DNA of 64,000 nucleotides from Phymatolithon calcareum. Taxonomy: Eukaryota > Rhodophyta > Florideophyceae > Hapalidiales. Shown one piece after another: positions 55,672-64,000 of the stretch. A model generated the notes under the pieces. It ran no database searches. It had not been told where the DNA came from and saw only the letters and a program-made list of their open reading frames with translations. The DNA is taken from positions 496,001 through 560,000 of the forward strand of contig OZ345385.1 of NCBI GenBank assembly GCA_977006965.1. Direction: 5' to 3'. The position numbers and the translations under genes were made by a program. Position 1 is the first letter of the stretch. Each line of letters starts with the position of its first letter.

Positions 55672-57690
55672 GCAAGTCTGATTGCGGCAGTTGGAATGGG
55701 TGGAGTGGGGAAAACTGTTGCACTTCAGGGCCTTTGACTTCAATCAGAAGTGAAGAACAAGTACTTGGATGGGGTGTTCTTTATCACTCTTGGACAAGAT
55801 GCTGCTGAAGAGGATGTGATTGGAGGTTTTGCACACTTTTTTGAAAGCTCGGGCGGCAATACTCTTGCCATGGATATCACAAATAAGAGATCTGGAGAAT
55901 TAGCTGCTAAGCAAACTTTTCGTTCTGGCTCAGAAGTAGGTGTACCTTGTTCGTGCGCGATGATATCTGGTCTTTCGACGGGCACCCAATTGGACATCTA
56001 AGTTCGCTTAAGCTATTCCTTGGCAACTCACGGTCAAGTGCAATGTTGATATCGACACGGGAGAAGTCCATCTGGCAACAGTTCGTCGAGGTGAAGTTCA
56101 GTCCGCGCGAAGTTCGTGGGCAGCAAGCGTTGAGCATTGTTGCCAAGTATGCTGGGATGGAAACTGAATGTGTTCAAGCATCAAGCGACACATGGATTGC
56201 ATTTAGAGACATATTGGATGTATACGATGTACTTACAGTAGCATTAGTTGATGCTGGGACAGGTCTACGAAACGTAATCGAAGAAAACAGTGGGAGCATT
56301 GGTCTGCTGGCAGTAATCTGTGCGCAAGAGCTGAAAGAAAAATCGAAAGTGTAGGAGACGAAAGTATTGATGAGTACCGGGGACTAAGGGCTCTGGTTGA
56401 GACCAGTTTGCGGCATTGCGAAAAGTGGGCGCTTGGTGCTGAAGGCTAGAGGAAACTCGGACGCGAATTGAATGTGAGAGAAAAGTTTGGAGCGCTGAGT
56501 GTTCTATGCAAGCAGTCTTAGATGCCTAGGACATCCCTAAAACGTCTGTGGGAGACTGACGAGCGAATCACTAAGCAGCTTATGTCTAAACTGATATGTG
56601 CCTAGTTTTGCGGCGCAGGCGCACAAATCCAGTGGGACAGGCTGACGGAGTGGCATTGCATGATCTCGGGCATGAACAAGCCAAGAAGATGTTTATGGAA
56701 AACAATCGTGTTTCTCTTTCGCATACACGATTACTCGACGGATACATGCGGAAAGCGGCTGGGAACGTGGTGCAATCAAATAAGTATAATTGCCACGAGT
56801 GCTGGGATTGCAAAAAAATACCCGAGGATGGGTGCATTGAAAAGAACAGTACTCAACGCTTGGCTATTAGTGAAGCGTGTGAGCTGGAATCGTTGCTGTC
56901 GGATGTACGATGTTCAACGAAGCGAATGAAGGTTGGAGGAATAGTGGCTCTGACGGACGTTTTTCAGGAATTATGGGATCGTAGCGGGAGAGGTATTGGC
57001 GCTGCCTCAGTGCTGAGTGCCGTCGAAGAGAACTGCGTGAACATCTACAAGACTATTCACGCAAATCCTTTTGAAATGTACGGGCGGTTGCAGTCGCAGT
57101 ACAGATCGCCAGTGTTTGTGCAGCGCTTCCTGTCAAGTGTGTCGATGCATGCCCCGAAGCCTCACTATGTGGCGAAGCACAAAGTGCGATGGAGGGCCGA
57201 TACAAGGCATCTCTCCCATATCGACTTTGAGGTGGAAGCTATAGCCCTGGGTTTCAGTGAAGAACAAAATATAAATTGCAGTCGTGAAGGGAGAGGAAAT
57301 CCATTTCTTCGATTTGCAAGCGATGTGTACTATGCAGACACTGTAAAGTCATGACGATGAGATAAACGGTGTTGCAATGAAAGGGGACGGAATTCGAATT
57401 GTTCCGGGATCTGAAGTCAAAACCGTTCGTGTATTGGATGGACAGAGCGGAGAATTCGTGCTGGGACCACTCCTTGGAAACGAGGGTGTTTTGGAGTGTG
57501 TTGTAATGAACGGGGACGGAAGTAGAATTGTTTCGGGATCTCAGGACTTCACCGTTCGTGTATGGGATAGGCAGAGGGGTGAATGCGTGAGGGATGGGAT
57601 AACGGGGCTTGCCAAGTACGGCAGTGTATTCTTACTGCGTTCAATCAGAAGCCTTGAATTCATTGCTGGGAGTTATTTGTGTGTTGGACG
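55672..57690 (+). pseudogene. NB-ARC-WD40 (NLR-like) gene, broken
   Basis: The plus strand starts with AAVGMGGVGKTVALQGL at about 55688-55736, a perfect P-loop of an NB-ARC ATPase, interrupted by TGA right after it. FVRDDIWSFDGHPIG (about 55948) is the Walker B/kinase-2 block with a D-D-x-W pair, reached through a frameshift near 55940, and AMLISTREKSIW (about 56043) is the RNBS-B-like strand. The next part, 56596-57354, has DGVALHDLGHEQAKKMF (winged-helix 'H-D-L') and a linker region. Then come two WD40 blades (57377-57590), including SRIVSGSQDFTVRVWDRQRG. NB-ARC proteins act as nucleotide-driven switches in immunity or cell death. The NB-ARC plus WD40 layout resembles Apaf-1-type and algal NLR-like proteins. 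Several stops and shifts (55737, 55940, 56352, 56447, 57352) disable it. Confidence 0.78.
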
Positions 57691-58195
57691 AACGTAACAT
57701 GAGTTTTTTTCTTTTGGACACCAGTACCGGAACCAAGATCGTGCTCTCGGAGAGCCAGGTAATTACTCGCTTCATCCTTGGGACGCACGCAGACATCAGG
57801 CCGGTCATCCTGAGAAACAAGGCGCTGTGGGGATAACTTTCTTTCGAAATATTCGTCAGGCGGGCGCAGGCCCTTGGGGACTCGCAATGTGCCCTACTCG
57901 GGAAACGCACGCGGACTGGCCAGGCCATTGCGATTTGGCCTCAAGGGGAGCCCGCCAACTTTTAGTCGTACTACGGAGAGCCCCGTCAGCTAGAGCCCGA
58001 CCAGAGGGTGTTCGCTGTTGGGCAGACGCCCCGACACGATTTCTGCTCCGATGATCCATCGGTAGATACTCGTTTCGACCAAGTGTTGCCGCCGGGCTGC
58101 CATGAAGCTCATTTGGTCAGCCGAGATGCAAACGCTCCCAGGTTCCGATAACCGCAACGGAAAGGGGCACCAGACATTTCGCAGGTCGTCGGCGA
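57691..58195. other. Junction between NLR-like gene and chromovirus
   Basis: Composition changes to GC-rich at about 57830. Frames here are open (plus 57827-58054) but unrecognised; they may be gag or 5' LTR DNA. I could not identify a 5' LTR. Confidence 0.3.
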
Positions 58196-61100
58196 ACAGA
58201 TGCCGTCGGCGACGAAGCCTGCCAGTCCAGGGTGGGTGAGCCCCGCACAAGCCCATGTTGACATTTGCCACTGCTGCTTTGGTATAGGACACCGGCACCA
58301 GCGGTTCCCTCATCGTGACCGTCCGGCGCAAGACCAGAACTTCGCCGTCCTCCAGGCTGAGAACTTCACGTTCCTGCAACCACACCAGCAGGAGGAGATG
58401 CGCCGTGTCGGCGCTGCACCACCGGTGACTGCGGGGCTAGAGAGGGTTGGAGACGTGGTCGTCGCGTTTCCGAACGAAACCGGCCCATTGTATTCCCACG
58501 GACGATGGGTCCGCCAGGAGGTCTACACCAAGTGCAGACCCCGGCACAAGCAGTCGCCATGGTGGAGCCCGGACAAAGGCGTCTACCGGCTGAGAGTTCA
58601 GAATCGAACTTCTCCCATGAATGCAGATAGGGGGATGCGCCGTGAGCCCTTGAGGCCACAGCGCAAGCCCCCGAATGAGAGATCCTCGACTCCGGTTATC
58701 CTGTCTCGGCCCTTTGGACTTCCGCGCTGGCTGTCCGCCTCGCAGTACCGGTCCCTACAAACAATGCTCACGGTGTTGGACACCGGAGCGCGGCCCAACT
58801 TGGTCCGCGTGGACCTTTCTCGCCCGGCGGTACTCGCTTCCTGTGACGCCAGCCGTGGCATCGTCAACTTGGCGTCTGCTTCAAATCACCGCCTGGATAC
58901 CGTGGGGATTTGTGACCTTAACAGTCAAAGTCGCGTCGTACTCCGTGGGCCAACCATTCGTTGTCGTGAGGCAACTCAGTGCCGATGCCCTCTTGGCTGC
59001 ACTTTCTTCGAAAAACAATTGCAACTAGTGCGGCCTCGGAGGAAGTTAATCCAGTTGGAGGATGGCACTGGGGTTACGATCAGGCGCCGCCCCCAAATGG
59101 TTCCAAGCGACCGTTCAACGACAGTGACCCCACTGTTAAGAGCCGACCCCTCGCCTTCGGCAAAAGTGCGAGTAGCACGACGAACGGTTATCCGGCCGGT
59201 ACCGAAGCGACTGTTCAGGTAGTGTGCGGCGCCTCTGGTACCAGAGGCCTTGCTCCGGCTCTGAATTTGTACTTGAAGAAGCGAGTCAGCGTGGCCAACG
59301 GCCTAGTCGACTTTAGGACGCTCATGCCCTTCCGGATCTTGGTCGCGAAATTTTCGCCCGCCGATGTGACACTCTCAAAACACGAAGTACTGGCCTTGGT
59401 GCTAACAGCCCGGACAAAAATACTCACTGTCAATATTGACCCGCGGCGACCGGACGACGCAGTGCCTGCGCGTTTGGGCCTCGCACAGGCCAGATTCGCA
59501 GCACGGGTTCCGGAGTCGCCCGCCGTGGGCGAGGGCTAAACGTTGAATGATGTACACTTGGACCACCTGTCGCACGACGAACAATACCAGGCCCGCGATA
59601 TGCTCCGCGAGTTCGACCACATGTGACAGGGACATCTGGGAACTGTGAAGGTAACAGAAAATCGAATCGATCTTGAGACTGGGGCTCTACCTGTGCGTTT
59701 GCCGCCCCACCGCCCGGGGAACACCGCTCGAGAGTTCGAAAAGAACAAAGTGGAGGAAATGTTGCGTTTAAATGTTATCGAGCCCGCATCGTCCGAGTGG
59801 TTCTCCCCGGTTGTCATTGTTCCTAAACCGGACAGACGGTGACGCTTTTGCGTGAGTTAACGGCCTGTCCATTAAGGAATCGTACCCCCTACCGCGTATG
59901 GATGAGTGCATCGACGCTCTGGGAGTCGCTATGTTCTTCACGACTCTGGACTGCAACTGGGCGATTTTGAAGATCCTCATTCGCGACGAAGACCGCGACA
60001 AAATGACATTTGCCTATCACAGCGGAACCTTCCACGTCAAGAAGGTGCCCTTCCCCGTGAAAAACGCCCCGGCCACGTTCCAACGAACTATTGATATCAT
60101 TCTTGCTCGTTTTAAATGGCAGTCCTGCCTGGCGTACATGGACGTCATCATCATCTTTTCGTCTTAGTTCGGCGACCACCTATGACACTTCAAGGAGATA
60201 CTGTGCGCGTTGAATGCGCCCGGCCTGTCACTGAAGTTGAAGAAGTGTACCTTCTTTGACCGCTCGGTAAACTACTTGGGCAATACAATTCGCCCATGCC
60301 TTCCTGATGTTGCTAAACGCAACAACGTCGCCATCCAAGGGGTCAAAGTCCCGACGACTAAGACGGAGCTCCGCTCCTTTTTTGGACTCTACAACGTCTT
60401 CCAACGGTTTATCCCGAGCATTGTGCGTGCAGCAGGGCCGCTCATCGAGCTCTTAAAGAAGGAACAGGGGTTCTCGCTCCCCGTGCTTGACGATCGCTGC
60501 TTGGCCTCCTTTTGCTTCCTGAAGAATGCATTTGCTTTTCCGCCAGTTCTGCGGTTGCAGAGACGGGGCTTGCGCAACGCAGTCGATACAGATGCCTGTG
60601 ACCACCAGATTAGCTATATGCTCTTCAAAACGCAAGAAGACGGTAAGCGATACCCGCGTGTGTTCTGGAGTCAACAGCTCCGACCAGTAGAGAGAAATTT
60701 CTCGGGCGACATGCTGTGCCTAGCAGGTGAAACCGCGATTGGACAGGGGCACACGTGGGAACCACCGGAGCAAGTCGACTTCGAGTGGTGGAGGCGTTCC
60801 ACAGCCCTATCTCGATTGAAGAGTACATCGGGGCCCGGTCGGCCAAGTTCAAGCGTGACGACGATGGCCTTCTTGTTCCAGACGTTGCACAGAGAGTTTT
60901 ACTGACCGTCAATGGCCCTCGACGTTGTCCGCACGGTGCGATCCTGTACCCCTTGCTCAAAGGAGCGCGTGAAGCTCTGTCGCCACAGTCTCTGGCTGAA
61001 TCAATTCCCTGCAACCCAGCTCTTAGATTTTGGCTACATCCGTTCCGCAAGACGTAAAACGGTCACGAGAACTTGCTGGACATCACGGACCGTTATTCGA

Positions 61101-62160
61101 AGCTCACAAGAGCAGTCACGCTCAAGTCCACAACGGCTCACGCAGTGCCCATGGCCTTTTGTAACCATTGGGTATTCGCTTACAGACCGCCTGTGTATCT
61201 TTTGTCGGATAACGGCCAGCAATTTGCGTCCAAAGAATTTCAGGCCGTGTGTCAGACGCTAGGACTTCGGAACCTCTTCACCGCGGCGTATCACCCCCAA
61301 ACTGACAGCAAAGCGGAACGATACAGCCGAACTATACTTGCAGCCCTGCGCGCCTACTTGGCCGAGCATCTTGGCGACTGGGATTGCTTTGCGGGTGCGC
61401 TGCCGTACGGGTTCAGCACCCAGATTCACAGCGCCACGGGGGTTCAGTCCCCTTGAGCTCACAGTCAGTCGACCACCGGTACACCTGGCCATCCAAAACG
61501 TGCGTTCATCTCGTGATGCCCATTCTCGCTTGCAGCGAGACCAGTTTTTGGCGCGCCTCAAGGCCCACATGGTCCCTGCGGACAAAAATATCCTTCGCGC
61601 ACAAGCTCGGTACAAAGCCAACTTTGCCAATGCCGTCAGACCCTCCGCGGAAGACATCAGCCCAGGGACGCTCGTTTCCTTACGGCAAGAGGCCCCCACT
61701 AAGGAAGATACCAGACAGAACGAGCTCGTGTCCCTGGTATAGGGGCCTTATCGAGTCGTGAAGTCGTCGGCAAAGAACGTCGTCACTACCAACGCCTCGG
61801 GGGTTGACGACGCCGTCTCCCATGACCGCGTGGTCCTTGCACCGACTTCGCCCGACGGGCTTCCGCTGATTGCCAATGACCGCACCTTATAGGAATGTCG
61901 TCTTGAGGAGCGCCCCCGGTGCGTCGCGGTCAGGAATAGGGAATAGGGAGAAGCATGTCATTGACCGATTGATCGCTAACGATCCTGCTTTGAACTGGAT
62001 ACGGACACGTTGGTTGGGGTACGGTCCGCACGACGACACTCGGCAACGTCCCGAGAGCTTCCCCTTGCACAAGTTACGCTCTTTTTTGCGAAAACGCAAA
62101 GGGGGCATCCCGAAAAAGGTTATGGATGCCGTTCCGGAGCACTTTCGTAATGCCACGCGA
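58196..62160 (+). mobile_element. Ty3/gypsy chromovirus, decayed internal region
   Basis: The plus strand shows the full pol order in shifting frames. A gag-type zinc knuckle (CHCCFGIGH-x-x-x-x-F, about 58266), its last Cys replaced by Phe. An aspartic protease (VLDTGARPNLV, about 58772). RT blocks (VIEPASSEWFSPVVIVPK, 59780; TFHVKKVPFPVKNAPATFQR, 60030), with the polymerase motif reading YMDVIIIF where YLDD/YMDD is expected. The connection/RNase H (VDTDACDHQISYML, 60587). Integrase core (ITDRYSKLTRAV, 61078; LLSDNGQQFASKEFQ, 61200; AYHPQTDSKAERY, 61287). A chromodomain-like terminus (KHVIDRLIANDPALNWIRTR then WLGYGPHDDT, 61945-62040), which defines chromoviruses. Stops and frameshifts are frequent. 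A purine-rich tract at 62243-62260 (AAGGAGGGGGGGCCGGGG) could be the polypurine tract. Confidence 0.85.
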
Positions 62161-62242
62161 CAGTTCTAGTCCGTTGTGCCGCGCCCCAGACCGCTTTTTT
62201 CGTCCTCTCTGGGACTCTCTCGGTAGTCCGTGCTTTTTTCTT

Positions 62243-62260
62243 AAGGAGGGGGGGCCGGGG
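62243..62260 (+). other. Candidate polypurine tract of the chromovirus
   Basis: A purine-rich run AAGGAGGGGGGGCCGGGG lies about 80 bp after the chromodomain frame ends (62168), the position expected just before a 3' LTR. The following TGCCGGGCAGTGG could open the LTR, but no matching 5' LTR was found in the window. Confidence 0.35.
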
Positions 62261-62399
62261 ATGCCGGGCAGTGGTCCCTTGACGGAACAGCCCTTCTGTT
62301 TTCGTTGGAAGGGCACCCTTAATACGTATCGTCTTGTCTTTTCTCCATCCCTCTTAGCATGGACCCACGAAGTCGCACGGATTTTCGAATAAATGGCCT

Positions 62400-64000
62400 A
62401 AGTCGGCCTAAAATTCTTACATACGTCTAGAAAGTCTATCATGCATTGGCGGAAGGAATCCGGCGCGGCATCAGATCGCGCGAAGCCCAATATACGAAAC
62501 GAAGAGATTCTGTCGAGGCCTCTTTTCCGGCCTAGTCGAGATCGTGCGCAGACCACCTTGCGATGGCGGCAACATTTGCAAACAAAGCCCACACCGCCGC
62601 AGAAACTTCCTCGTCATCAACCCAGTAGAGATCCTTGCACTCCAGGGGAGAAAGGCCCATCACGTGGAATAACTTGTGAACCTTGGGATTTGTGAACACT
62701 CCGATGGCCATGTCAGTCGTCTTCTGCACCAGCATGGGCCTCAAATCGTACAGAGTGGTTCGCGTCACTAGAGACGCGCCTTTCTCATCGGTGTTCTCAG
62801 TGGCCTGAACGGCTCAACGAGCAGTACGAAGCGCACTATCCATGGCGCTTTCCGGCTATTCGCTCGCGGCGGAAGATGATTGAACGCCCGTGATGTCCTG
62901 CACGACAGCCGTCCCAGTCGAAGCATTGACGAAGTCAAGATTCCCTTCCGCTGCGGGGCTGGACCACGGGCGTTCAACACCGTCATCGGCGTCGGAAGGC
63001 TTTACGACACTCACAGGGGTGAGAAAAACGGAGCAAGGGGCGCTCCACAGTCAGCATGAAACTACAACGATCTGGCTGATACATGCCAAAGGCCACTTCG
63101 GCCGGCCCGTCGTCCTCATCCACATCCTGCATAGGAGCGTCCTCTTCGCCATCCCTTGCGCGTTTCGGGCCTTGCTACAACCCGACAGGCTCGCTCACAC
63201 CGCCAGAGGTGGACTCGACTTCTGCGGCCATGCGGTCGGCCCTGGTCAAACCTCGATGGTCTTCAAAGCCATGTCCTTCCCAGGACCGAGGGCGCGTGAT
63301 ACGGCTGGAGTGTTCTTCGCGAAAGGCTCCGCGAGCGCCGGTGTAAATCTTGCAACGCAATGCCGCGGAGCCACCTCCGAGCATGTGATCGGCACGGCGG
63401 TGGCCCAAGAGCCGACATTCTAGCGGACAAAATCTCGTTTGCGGTACATGAGAGCGCCAACATCGTTTCGCGAAGGCCAAATGGTCTGGGCAGGGTCCAC
63501 ATTTGACCAATGGATGGAGAAGTTTCTCAAGTCGACGGTCGGACTCCATGTCACCGCCAAGAAGGGCGGTACACCCGATACGGCGTATGGAAGCGACCAG
63601 GGCAGGAAGGAAGCCACCAGAGCCTGGCGTTCGGTCCGGAAAGGTGGGCCTCAGACATGATCGCATGTGCAAAGTTGCGACCCACTGCGCGAAAGAAAAC
63701 CGCCCAAAGGCAATGGGCAACAGAGCCCCGACGCCAGGTCTTCTCTTGCTCGCGGTAAGGCGACTTCGCCATGTCCAGTCTCCAGCAACGCAGCACAGTC
63801 GGCAAAGCCCGTAGGGCACGTCGAATAGGGTCCACCCTTCGGAGACTGGGACGTAGTCCCCTGTGCGGAAGTTGCGCTCGGTGAGACAGTCGGCTTCGGT
63901 CATCCATTCGGGACCTTGCAGGCGTTGGCGCAAGCGGCGTATGTCGCGAGACACACCCCGGTCTTGCATAGCCGGGCTCGGCACCGCGTCGAGAGAACGT
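62400..64000. other. GC-rich region with long overlapping ORFs, none recognised
   Basis: Open frames occur on both strands (plus 62890-63423, 177 codons; minus 63175-63984, 269 codons; minus 62532-62768). In GC-rich DNA such overlap is expected by chance. The minus frame 62532-62768 and the 5' part of minus 63984-63175 look slightly protein-like (for example ADCLTERNFRTGDYVPVSEG), which could be retroelement pol or gag, but no diagnostic motif is visible. Confidence 0.3.

Noticed and set aside
57691-62400. Paired LTRs of the chromovirus
   Set aside because: No direct repeat flanking the internal region could be seen; only a candidate polypurine tract is reported.
63175-63984. 269-codon minus ORF
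   Set aside because: GC-rich DNA with competing open frames on both strands and no diagnostic motif; not enough to call a gene.
1-64000. CRISPR array, bacterial operons, ribosome-binding sites
   Set aside because: The tandem repeats present are satellites or coding repeats without spacers, and the gene content is eukaryotic.

Overview
This window is nuclear DNA from a eukaryote, most likely an alga; a red alga of the Chondrus type would fit, but that is inference. The support comes from broken copies of eukaryotic housekeeping genes: vacuolar ATPase subunit B, a CWC25-like splicing factor, an L-galactose dehydrogenase of plant and algal ascorbate synthesis, and probably a NOC4-like ribosome-biogenesis factor. 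NB-ARC/WD40 genes and a dense mix of eukaryotic transposons point the same way. Splice-acceptor-like sites and Kozak-like starts are present, and nothing looks like a bacterial operon.

The window is a transposon-rich gene graveyard. Kb 0-2.5: a decayed hAT transposase and a 5'-truncated LINE. Kb 3.5-4.3: a Mutator-like element with a perfect 10-bp target duplication. Kb 4.7-5.2: a PIF/Harbinger remnant. Kb 5-17: mostly old intergenic DNA, with a NOC4-like fragment, a piggyBac-like element (11.6-13.6) and diverged duplications. Kb 17.5-19.8: an intact 757-codon transposase-like ORF. Kb 21.2-21.8: an ORF of 44-residue calcium-binding-type repeats. Kb 22-23.4: a 10-11-bp satellite. Kb 23.4-24.3: a broken LTR-retrotransposon integrase. 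Kb 25.0-26.7: a second piggyBac-like element, inserted inside a LINE. Kb 26.7-30.4: LINE pieces.

Kb 30.7-43.6 holds four dead genes in a row: V-ATPase B (+), CWC25-like (-), a 7.6-kb insecticidal Tc-toxin A-subunit-like gene (-), and L-galactose dehydrogenase (-), plus WD40 fragments. The Tc gene is the most unusual item. It is a bacterial-type toxin subunit, nearly full length, with a signal-peptide-like start, in a eukaryotic setting, and it is broken by about ten frameshifts and seven in-frame stops.

Kb 44-53: foldback elements, an orphan 522-codon ORF, a cysteine-rich CXC gene with one frameshift, and a 280-bp tandem repeat. Kb 54-55.5: a second hAT transposase. Kb 55.7-57.7: a broken NB-ARC-WD40 receptor gene. 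Kb 58-62.2: a decayed Ty3/gypsy chromovirus (gag knuckle, protease, RT, RNase H, integrase, chromodomain). Beyond 62.4 kb is GC-rich DNA in which I recognise nothing.

Almost no locus looks functional. The best candidates for intact coding are the 757-codon transposase, the 522-codon orphan and the CXC gene. All assignments were made by reading the translated sequence, without database searches.
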